DNA of 64,000 nucleotides, taken from positions 124,001 through 188,000 of the forward strand of contig JAXMAR010000008.1 in assembly GCA_046350295.1 (NCBI GenBank), read 5' to 3'. The stretch comes from JAXMAR01 sp046350295. GTDB taxonomy: Bacteria; Planctomycetota; Planctomycetia; Gemmatales; Gemmataceae. Position numbers and translations under genes: made by a program. This document shows, piece after piece, positions 1-7,074 of the stretch. The notes under the pieces were generated by a model. That model was given only the letters and a program-made list of their open reading frames with translations. It was not told the origin of the DNA and did no database searches. The stretch's first letter is position 1. Each line of letters starts with the position of its first letter.

Positions 1-570
1 CAGGCCGCGACCGGTTGCACCCCCGGCGGCATCCAGGGGGGCGGCGAAGAATGGGTCAAAGCGCTCGGCGCCCAGGTCCCCGTCCTCCTCAAGCGCGCGA
101 GCGACCTCGGCTTCCGCTTCATGCCGGGACAGCGTCCCGCTCCCAACGCCAAGGGTCACATCCCCACCACCATGGAATGGGCCCGCAAGCTGACCGCCGA
201 CGATGTCAAGATCCTCAAAGGCGAAGCGCCCTACAGCGAGAAGGTCCCCAATGTCGACGAAGGCTTCACCGAAGCCGACATGAAAGACCCCAAGCGCGCC
301 GCCGCCGTCAGCAAGGTCATCCAGTCGCGACTCGCCAAGGCGCAAAAGGAGCGCCCCTTCGGCTACGCCGTCCGCGACGTGCCGGAGGACGACGTGAAAG
401 GTTTGACGCAGCTCTCCGGCCACTTGCAGGAGGGCCTGTTCATCACCAAGTTCCGCAAGTTCTTCTGCCGCGATGAGATGAACGAAGACCTCGTCCTCGT
501 TCCCGCCCGCGAAGGGGACCAGGAGGACCGTTCCGAATACCAGGAGATCCTGCCGACGTCGCCTCCGTGA
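1..570 (+). CDS. Unknown protein, C-terminal part (5' end outside window)
   Basis: The frame is open from the first base to a TGA at 568-570, so the visible 189 residues are the C-terminal part of a longer protein. The first internal ATG (121) has no good ribosome-binding site and the frame reads well upstream of it, which supports a start before the window. The piece is rich in charged residues, has a glycine-rich stretch near its left edge and two isolated cysteines, and shows no membrane segment. I do not recognise a family. A hairpin 10 nt after the stop may end its transcript. Confidence 0.6.
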   Translation, partial: QAATGCTPGGIQGGGEEWVKALGAQVPVLLKRASDLGFRFMPGQRPAPNAKGHIPTTMEWARKLTADDVKILKGEAPYSEKVPNVDEGFTEADMKDPKRAAAVSKVIQSRLAKAQKERPFGYAVRDVPEDDVKGLTQLSGHLQEGLFITKFRKFFCRDEMNEDLVLVPAREGDQEDRSEYQEILPTSPP

Positions 571-579
571 TTCTTGGCG

Positions 580-623
580 CCACGGATTACTACGGATTCA
601 ATTGCCATCCGTATGATCCGTGG
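580..623. repeat. Intergenic inverted repeat (possible terminator)
   Basis: CCACGGAT (580-587) pairs with ATCCGTGG (616-623), and inside it ACGGAT (592-597) pairs with ATCCGT (607-612), giving a two-step stem just after the stop of the preceding gene. No T-run follows. It is one of several intergenic palindromes in this window. The remaining bases up to the next start at 831 hold nothing I recognise. Confidence 0.5.
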
Positions 624-830
624 TTTGGGGTGGAGCTTGTGGGAATGTAGCCAAACGTTGTCAGCCGGCCCCTTACGCGCGTTCGTCGTCCTTTACATAG
701 TCACGTTAGCGTCCGTTTTCTCAGGCGCCGTTTCTCCGGCAGCCGCAACGACTTAGCGGATAACCGCGCTTCCCGCGCCATCCGGCCCGGTAAGTGCGAA
801 AGGCGATCCCATCTTCTTCGAGGGGTCGCC

Positions 831-1589
831 ATGCGCTTCGCTCTGCTTCTTTCACCCGCGTTCCTTGCCTGTGTGTCGCCAGTCCATGCCGACGTCTTCC
901 TGCTGAGCAACGTCACCGGGACGGAGACGCCGACCGTCGCCTCGGTGCTTCCCGGCCAGGGCTTCAGCGCTGCTCAGGAAACTACGCTCACGACCCTCAA
1001 GCTGCCCGGCCTCGCCAGCCAGACGAGCACCGTGACGTTCACCTATGTGGCCCAGGCGGGCGGCTTCAATTTCAGCTTCGGCTTCTTCAACCGCGCCGCC
1101 GCGACCGCGGATCCTGCCGGCAATTCCGCGCTATTCGCTCAGCAAGGCCTTACCGCGGCGACCGCCGTTTTCGATGAGCGGACCGGCCTGACTCCGGGAA
1201 CGAAAAAGAGCTACACCTTCGCCGGCGGCACGGAGCTGGTTTTCTTCCTGATTCCGGACGAGAGCCTCGCCGGCTTCCTGGCCCATCCCGGGGATTTCTT
1301 TCCGCCCCAGACCGCCAACGATTCGCGCCGCGCCCCGCTCTTCAGCCTCAGCGACGCCAATCCCGGCGGCTTCGACCAGATGCTCTCTTTCCAGAATGGC
1401 GCCGCGCTGCTCCTCGGCTTCGAGGACCTGAGCCGCCTGGGCAGCTCCGACCGTGACTTCAACGACGGCATCTTCCGGGTCGACTACACCACGCCTGTCA
1501 CCACTCGGGATGTCGTCCCCGAGCCGACGAGCCTCGCGGCGCTTCTCCTCGGCGCGGCCGCCTGCTGGGCCAAACGCCGCCGGGGCTAA
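831..1589 (+). CDS. PEP-CTERM sorting-signal protein with DUF4114-like domain
   Basis: A 252-residue exported protein. Residues 1-20 form a signal peptide ending in a VHA-D cleavage site. The C-terminus carries a PEP-CTERM tripartite signal: VPEPTS, a hydrophobic stretch (LAALLLGAAACW) and the basic tail AKRRRG. Family knowledge says this is processed by an exosortase/archaeosortase-type enzyme that is not in this window. Before it, the segment DRDFNDGIFRVDY resembles the acidic end of DUF4114 domains, which are common in extracellular adhesive or matrix proteins. The ATG at 831 is chosen because the signal peptide starts there. The gene stands alone, with 176 nt to the next gene on the same strand. 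Its function is unknown. Confidence 0.8.
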   Translation: MRFALLLSPAFLACVSPVHADVFLLSNVTGTETPTVASVLPGQGFSAAQETTLTTLKLPGLASQTSTVTFTYVAQAGGFNFSFGFFNRAAATADPAGNSALFAQQGLTAATAVFDERTGLTPGTKKSYTFAGGTELVFFLIPDESLAGFLAHPGDFFPPQTANDSRRAPLFSLSDANPGGFDQMLSFQNGAALLLGFEDLSRLGSSDRDFNDGIFRVDYTTPVTTRDVVPEPTSLAALLLGAAACWAKRRRG

Positions 1590-1765
1590 GGATCAGGCGA
1601 CGCCGCCTGTCCCACTCTCCAAAGGCTAACCGCCTTTTTCTCCGCACAATCGTTTTCTCCGGCGTCTCTTTCCCGGTTTGCCACGGTTGCGCCGCGAGTT
1701 TTCCTGTCTTCCCGGCCTGTTCCTGGTACAATCGCCGCATCGCCTCTTTTGCTGGAGACTCGCCC

Positions 1766-3799
1766 ATGCCCGGGGTTTTCGAGACCCACGCCGGGAAGAC
1801 CGCGCCCGAAGCGCCCTGGATGCGCGCGCTCTTCGACGCCTTCGACGACGCCATCTTCCTCCATGATAGCGACGGCCACATCCTCGAAGCCAATCCCGCC
1901 GCCTGTCGCCGCCTCGGCTACACGCGCGACGAGCTGCTCCGCCTCAACACGCGCGACATCGACGATCCGGCCTTCGCCGCCGGCTTCAAGGACCGCCTGG
2001 AGGCCCAGCTCGCCACCAAGCGCTTCCGCTGCGAAGGGCGCCACCGCACCAAGGACGGCCGGCTCATTCCCGTCGACATCAACACCTCGGTGATCCAGGT
2101 CCAGGGCAAGCCGGTCGTGCTCGCCGTCATGCGCGACATGACCGAGCTGAAGGCCGCCGAGGAGGCGCTGCGCGATTCGGAGTCCCTCTACCACTCGCTC
2201 GTCGACTGCCTGCCCCAGAACATCTTTCGCAAGGACCGCCACGGCCGCGTCACGTTCGCCAACAAACGCTATTGCGAGACCCTGTCCCGCTCCTTCGCCG
2301 AGGTTCTCGGCAAGACCGACTACGACCTCTTCCCGCCCCACCTCGCCGCCAAGTACGTCGAAGATGATCGCCGCGTCATGGCCAGCGGCCGCTTCTTCGA
2401 GGCGGTCGAGGAGCACCGCACGCCGGACGGAGAACGCCTTTTCGTGGAGGTCATGAAGACCCCCACGTACGACGCCCAGGGGGAGGTCACCGGCATCCAG
2501 GGCATCTTCTGGGACGTCACGGAGCGGAAGCTGGCCGACGAACGGCTCGCCGAATCCGAGCGCCGTTACCGGCAGCTCGCGGAAGCCACGCTCGACGGCG
2601 TCCTGCTCACCGACGACAACGGCACGGTCCGCCTTTTCAATCCCGCCGCCGAGCGCATGTTCGGCTACAAGGCGGAAGAGGTGGTCGGTCAGAACGTCCG
2701 CCTGATCATTCCGGAAACCTACCAGATGCTGCACGACCGCGGCCTGCGCCGTTTCGTGGAGACACGGCAAGGACGCTACATCGGCCGCACCATGGAAGTG
2801 CAGGGTTTGCGCAAGGACGGCAGCGAGTTTCCCGTCGAGATCGCGCTGAGCGTCGTGAGCGCGGGGGGAGGCGCCCCCCTCCAGTTTCTCGGCGCCCTGC
2901 GCGACCTGAGCGAGCGCAACAAGATGCGCTCGGTCGTCATCCAGAACGAGAAGCTGGCCTCGATCGGCCTGTTGTCGGCCGGCGTGGCCCACGAGATCAA
3001 CAACCCGCTCGCGTTCGTCGGCAACAACCTGGTCGTGCTGCAACGGGACGTGCAGGGGCTTTTGGCCCTGATCGATCTCTTCGAGCGCTGCAAGGAGCGG
3101 CTGAAGGAAACCGATCCGCCGCTGCATCAGGCGATCGCCGCCCTCGAGGCCGAGCAGGATATCGCCTACACGCGCGACAATCTGCCGCGCCTGCTCCAGC
3201 GCACGCGTGACGGGGTCGACCGCGTGACCCGCATCGTGCAGAGCCTGCGCGGTCTGGCCCGCACCGACGCGCCCAAGCGGCACGAGGTGTCGCTGCCCGA
3301 CCTGATCGACAACAGCCTGGAAATCCTGCGCGGCCGGTTCAAGCGGAGCGGCATCGAGGTGCGGCAGGACCACGATGCGAACCCGCGGCTGACCTGTGTC
3401 AGCACGCAAATCAGCCAGGTGATTCTGAATCTGCTCGTGAACGCCTTTCAGGCGCTGGAGGCGCACGGGAAGGAGGGAGGCCGCATCGAGGTCCGGACGC
3501 AACGCGAAGGGGAGCAAATGCTCCTGGAGGTGCGCGACAACGGGCCGGGCATCCTGCCGGAGCACGTACGCCGCCTGTTCGACCCGTTCTTCACGACCAA
3601 GGACGTCGGGGAAGGCACGGGCCTGGGTCTTTCGATTTGCCACAACATCGTCACCGCCCATGGCGGCTCGATCGAGGTGGAGAGCCCGCCCGGGCAAGGG
3701 GCATGCTTTCGCGTCTACCTGCCCCTCAAGCCGGCCCTGGTGAAGGACCGCGCGCCCGCGCCGGGCCCGCTGGGCGAGACTTTGGGAAAAGAGCCATGA
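1766..3799 (+). CDS. Multi-PAS sensor histidine kinase
   Basis: A 677-residue soluble sensor kinase with no membrane segment. Three PAS domains can be read, at about residues 15-130, 140-255 and 265-390; each ends in the usual 'RDMTE/WDVTERK/RDLSERNK' linker. A HisKA-type dimerisation segment follows with phosphoacceptor H409 in GVAHEINNPL. The HATPase_c domain has an N box (NLLVNAFQAL), a G1 box (DNGPGI) and a G2 box (GTGLGLSI). It probably senses a cytoplasmic redox, light or small-ligand signal through PAS and autophosphorylates. Its stop overlaps the start of the response regulator at 3796 by 4 nt (ATGA), so the two are translationally coupled and very likely partners. The long opposite-strand open frames here are GC-codon-bias shadows. 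Confidence 0.92.
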   Translation: MPGVFETHAGKTAPEAPWMRALFDAFDDAIFLHDSDGHILEANPAACRRLGYTRDELLRLNTRDIDDPAFAAGFKDRLEAQLATKRFRCEGRHRTKDGRLIPVDINTSVIQVQGKPVVLAVMRDMTELKAAEEALRDSESLYHSLVDCLPQNIFRKDRHGRVTFANKRYCETLSRSFAEVLGKTDYDLFPPHLAAKYVEDDRRVMASGRFFEAVEEHRTPDGERLFVEVMKTPTYDAQGEVTGIQGIFWDVTERKLADERLAESERRYRQLAEATLDGVLLTDDNGTVRLFNPAAERMFGYKAEEVVGQNVRLIIPETYQMLHDRGLRRFVETRQGRYIGRTMEVQGLRKDGSEFPVEIALSVVSAGGGAPLQFLGALRDLSERNKMRSVVIQNEKLASIGLLSAGVAHEINNPLAFVGNNLVVLQRDVQGLLALIDLFERCKERLKETDPPLHQAIAALEAEQDIAYTRDNLPRLLQRTRDGVDRVTRIVQSLRGLARTDAPKRHEVSLPDLIDNSLEILRGRFKRSGIEVRQDHDANPRLTCVSTQISQVILNLLVNAFQALEAHGKEGGRIEVRTQREGEQMLLEVRDNGPGILPEHVRRLFDPFFTTKDVGEGTGLGLSICHNIVTAHGGSIEVESPPGQGACFRVYLPLKPALVKDRAPAPGPLGETLGKEP

Positions 3800-4281
3800 G
3801 CGACAAGAAACACACCCTGCTGGTGGTGGATGACGAGCCGGACGTCTGCGATTCGGTGCATGACCTGTTGCGGCGCGAGTTCAAGGTCCTCAAGGCGCGC
3901 AACGCGGAGGAGGGCTTCGAGCTTTTGCGCGACCACGAGGTCCACATCATCATGACGGACCAGCGCATGCCGAAGGTCACCGGCGTCGAGCTGCTCTCGC
4001 GCGTCCGCGCCGGCCACCCGCACGCCGTCCGCATGCTCTTCACTGGCTACGCCGACCTCGACTCGATCATCGCCGCCATCAACCAGGGCCACATCTTCAA
4101 GTTTCTGAAAAAGCCCTGGCGGCCCGAAGACCTGGAGCAGGCCGTGCGCGAGGCGGCGCTCGAATACGACCGCCTCGTCGAGCAAGCGGACCTCATGGAG
4201 CGGCTCAGACACGAGCTCGACGCGCTCCGCCAGCGCGTCGCCGCGCTCGAGCAAGAAGTGACGAAACTGCGCGAGAAGTAA
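3796..4281 (+). CDS. Single-domain response regulator with C-terminal coiled coil
   Basis: 161 residues. A receiver domain occupies about residues 6-125, with acidic pocket D12-D13, phosphoacceptor D55 (IIMTDQRMP), the conserved threonine in LFTGYAD and the lysine in FLKKPWR. The KPW(R/D) motif is typical of receivers of the RpfG/HD-GYP-associated class. The last 35 or so residues (ERLRHELDALRQRVAALEQE) form a heptad-like coiled coil instead of a DNA-binding or enzymatic output domain. The start overlaps the kinase stop by 4 nt (ATGA at 3796-3799). It probably signals by phosphorylation-dependent protein interaction. No output domain is encoded immediately nearby; the FHA-GAF-HD-GYP protein 5.5 kb away is only a speculative target. 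Confidence 0.9.
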   Translation: MSDKKHTLLVVDDEPDVCDSVHDLLRREFKVLKARNAEEGFELLRDHEVHIIMTDQRMPKVTGVELLSRVRAGHPHAVRMLFTGYADLDSIIAAINQGHIFKFLKKPWRPEDLEQAVREAALEYDRLVEQADLMERLRHELDALRQRVAALEQEVTKLREK

Positions 4282-4304
4282 GCGCTGACCGGCGCGAACT
4301 GCGC

Positions 4305-4646
4305 CTATTCCTTCGTTCCCTTTTTCGCCGCCGTGATCCGTCCCAGCGATGTCCCGGACTTGGCGACACGCTCCCGGCTGCCGTCCTCGTGCGTGACGAC
4401 GCGGACCCGCGTCGCCTTGTTGGTCGACGGATCGATCAGCGCCACGTTGGACGCGTGGATCGGCATCTCCTTGGAAAGCCGGCCACCCTGCTGGTTGCGG
4501 CGGCTTGGCCGCATGTGCTTGTAGACCCGGTTGATCCCTTCGACGACCAGCTTGTCCTGGCGCGGCATGGTCCGCAGCACGCGACCGCGCTTCCCCTTGT
4601 CGTCCCCCGTGATCACTTCCACGATATCGTCTTTGCGAATGTGCAT
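4305..4646 (-). CDS. rplX: 50S ribosomal protein L24
   Basis: A 113-residue protein with the KOW motif at the N-terminus (VEVITGDDKGKRGRV) and the conserved L24 core (DKLVVEGINRVYKHMRPS, then GRLSKEMPIHASNVALIDP). L24 is an early-assembly protein of the large subunit that contacts 23S rRNA near the exit tunnel. The length is normal for the bacterial family. In most bacteria rplX sits between rplN and rplE in the spc operon; here it stands alone, convergent with the response regulator (23 nt away) and divergent from a sigma-factor gene. A short hairpin, GGCGC-gaact-GCGCC (4291-4305), lies at its 3' end. The product is certain; the isolation is the odd point. Confidence 0.95.
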   Translation of the reverse strand: MHIRKDDIVEVITGDDKGKRGRVLRTMPRQDKLVVEGINRVYKHMRPSRRNQQGGRLSKEMPIHASNVALIDPSTNKATRVRVVTHEDGSRERVAKSGTSLGRITAAKKGTKE

Positions 4647-4852
4647 GGCTCTGGCCCGTAGGCATTAACGGCTTGGTTGGAATCTCTTATTTAATCGGAG
4701 AACGCCGAAACGGCAACAGCCAGGCGAGGCGAAAGCTTTCCGTCCGCCGAAAACCTGCGCCCTCAAGAAAAAAGTGTATTCGTCCCCACCGTTCCGGGCA
4801 TGATAAGGTGAGGCCGGCCTCGAAAAACCGGCCCCCTCGAGGCGATCCTTCC

Positions 4853-6871
4853 ATGCCCGGTCCCGTAGACGACGGCATCTTGAGATATCTACGCGGCTTG
4901 GCGCCCGCTGCCCGTCCCGACTCCGACCGCGAGCTTCTGGGCCGCTTCGCGACGCGGCGGGACGAGTCCGCCTTCGCCATCCTTGTCGAGCGCCACGGCG
5001 CCATGGTCCGTGCCGTCTGCGGTCGCGTGCTGGCCGACGCCCATGCGGCCGACGACGCCTTTCAGGCCACGTTCCTGGTCCTGGCGCGGAAAGCCGGGGC
5101 ATTGTCCTGGCACGAGTCGATCGCCGGCTGGCTGCACCAGGTGGCGTTTCGCATCGCGCGGAAGGCCCGCGCCGGCCGCTGCGACCTGCCGCTGACCGAG
5201 GCGGTCATCATGCCCGACGCCGATCCCGTCGCCCAGGTCGCCCAGCGCGAGCTGCGCGACATGCTCGACGAAGAGCTGGCACGTTTGCCGCCGAAGTATC
5301 GCCTGCCTCTGGTCCTCTGCTACTTGGAAGGCCGGACCAACGACGAAGCGGCGCGGCAACTGGGCTGGACCAAGGGCACGGTCTCGGGCCGCCTGAGCCG
5401 GGCCCGCGACCTCCTGCGGCCGCGCCTGCTGCGGCGCGGGCTGGCAAGCGCCACAGCAGGCGCCGCGCTACCGGCGGCTCAGGCCGCCCCCGTCGCGGCG
5501 CCGCTGCTCCAGGCCACGTTGAAGGCGGTCCCGCTCTATGCCGCCCATTCCCCTGCTGTCGCGGCTGTCGCCTCTTTCCAGGCCCTCGTTCTTTCTCAAG
5601 GAGCGCTTCGAGCTATGTCCGCCTATCGACTGAAGATCGCGGCCGCGGTCCTTCTCGCCCTCCTCCTCGGCGCCGGGGCTGTGGTCGGTTTTCATGCCCT
5701 GGCTGGCCAAACGGAAAAGCCCGGGACACCCGTGACGTCCGGCGCCGGGGAGCCGGCGAAGCGACCGAAGACCGATCTTGAAAAGCTGCAAGGCGTCTGG
5801 CGCCTGGTCGCGCTCGAGAGCGGCGGCAAGGCGCTGACGGGCGAGCCGCTGGAAATGGCCGATTTCCGCAAGCTTGTCGTCGACAAGGACTGGTTCACCG
5901 AGGTGGACGGCGATTTCGGTCCGGGCTGGAAGATCAAGCTCGACGCCGCGAAGAGTCCGCGGACCATCGACTGGTTCCGCAACGAGCGCATCGTCGTGGG
6001 CGGCGTCGCGACAGAGAAAGACACCCTCGTCGCCGTCGGCATCTACGAGTTCGACGGCGAGCGGCTGAGAATCGCCCAGGCTCGCGGCGTCGAGCCCGCG
6101 GATCGCCCCACGGGCTTCAAGACCAGGCCCGGCGCGGCGTTCACGGTGCGGGTCTTCGAGCGCGGCACGTCCCGCGCAGCCGTGGCAAAACGACCGGAGT
6201 TCGTCCAGGCGGAAGTCACGCTTTACCTGGGCCGCGACGGCGTGCCGGAACCGCCGCAGATCTTGAAGAAGACCGTGAAAGACAAGGCCGTCATCGCCAG
6301 GCTCGCGGACTGTTTTCAAGGCGTGGCGACGGGGAAGAAGAACCGGGTGGCGGGGGGCTGGCTGCCGCGCCTGGAGGTGACGTTCGAGGGGGGCAAAGGG
6401 GAGAAGACGCACGTCCTCGCCATCTGGACCAACTGGAACGAGGGGGCCGGCGACTGGAAGGTGACGGGCAACCTGATGAAGCAGGCGGGCGAGCTGTTCG
6501 GCGTTCCCCGTCTGACCGACCAGGGCGCCTTGATGGACCCATGGCAAGTCGTGAGCGTCGAGCAAGGGGGCAAGAAGAAGGCGGCGCCCGGGGCGCTGAC
6601 GGTCACCGATTTCGACTTCAGGGTGATCCTGGAAGGAAAGACGACGTTTGCCGCCGACGATTACAGCCTCGATCCGGCGCAAAAGCCCAAGGCGATTGAC
6701 TTCACCCTGACCGACGGCGGGACAAGGAAAGAAGTCCCGGGCATCTACGTGTTCAAGGACGACACGCTGATGATCTGCGTCGACCGGAGCGGCCGAGCGC
6801 GCCCCGCCGCGTTCGAGACGCGGGCGGAGAATCCGGACCAGGTTCTGTGGGTCTCGAAGAAACGGGAATGA
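4853..6871 (+). CDS. ECF sigma factor with transmembrane segment and two TIGR03067-like domains
   Basis: The ATG at 4853 starts the natural sigma domain; the frame is open further upstream but without family similarity. The 672 residues contain sigma-70 region 2 (about 25-110, including DDAFQATFLVLARKA), region 4 (about 130-185, with LPPKYRLPLVLCYLEG and an HTH), a linker, one membrane segment at about 258-285 (KIAAAVLLALLLGAGAVVGF), and an extracytoplasmic part with a TIGR03067-like domain from about residue 306 (LEKLQGVWRLVALES) and a second, weaker copy from about 560 (PWQVVSVEQGGKKKAAPG). ECF factors with long membrane-anchored tails are a planctomycete hallmark, and the tail may act as a built-in anti-sigma or sensor module. 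This role is inferred. Confidence 0.88.
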   Translation: MPGPVDDGILRYLRGLAPAARPDSDRELLGRFATRRDESAFAILVERHGAMVRAVCGRVLADAHAADDAFQATFLVLARKAGALSWHESIAGWLHQVAFRIARKARAGRCDLPLTEAVIMPDADPVAQVAQRELRDMLDEELARLPPKYRLPLVLCYLEGRTNDEAARQLGWTKGTVSGRLSRARDLLRPRLLRRGLASATAGAALPAAQAAPVAAPLLQATLKAVPLYAAHSPAVAAVASFQALVLSQGALRAMSAYRLKIAAAVLLALLLGAGAVVGFHALAGQTEKPGTPVTSGAGEPAKRPKTDLEKLQGVWRLVALESGGKALTGEPLEMADFRKLVVDKDWFTEVDGDFGPGWKIKLDAAKSPRTIDWFRNERIVVGGVATEKDTLVAVGIYEFDGERLRIAQARGVEPADRPTGFKTRPGAAFTVRVFERGTSRAAVAKRPEFVQAEVTLYLGRDGVPEPPQILKKTVKDKAVIARLADCFQGVATGKKNRVAGGWLPRLEVTFEGGKGEKTHVLAIWTNWNEGAGDWKVTGNLMKQAGELFGVPRLTDQGALMDPWQVVSVEQGGKKKAAPGALTVTDFDFRVILEGKTTFAADDYSLDPAQKPKAIDFTLTDGGTRKEVPGIYVFKDDTLMICVDRSGRARPAAFETRAENPDQVLWVSKKRE

Positions 6872-7008
6872 GACGGCGCCAAGGAAAACGGAAAGAAAGG
6901 ATTTCAGCGGGCTGCTGAAACGAAATAAGAAGAAAGGAGCGAACGGTTTGCGGCGACAAATGGGATTCGTTTCGGTAGTAGGGTGTGTGCGAAATGCAAT
7001 GAAAAGAA

Positions 7009-7042
7009 ACCAACGTTCGACCCGTCGGGATCGAACGCTGGT
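7009..7042. terminator. Hairpin between convergent genes, probable bidirectional terminator
   Basis: ACCAACGTTCGA (7009-7020) pairs with TCGAACGCTGGT (7031-7042) with one A-C mismatch, and CCC/GGG can extend the stem into the loop. It sits between the stop of the sigma-factor gene (6871) and the stop of the minus-strand PPC gene (7075), where a bidirectional terminator is expected. There is no long T-run on either side. Confidence 0.5.
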
Positions 7043-7074
7043 TGGTGTCCGAGCCGGAAACAAACGCAGGCGGG

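Noticed and set aside
1586..3697. Long open frame on the minus strand opposite the histidine kinase
   Set aside because: The opposite frame is open only because of strong GC bias at third positions; it has no family motifs, while the plus strand encodes a clear kinase.
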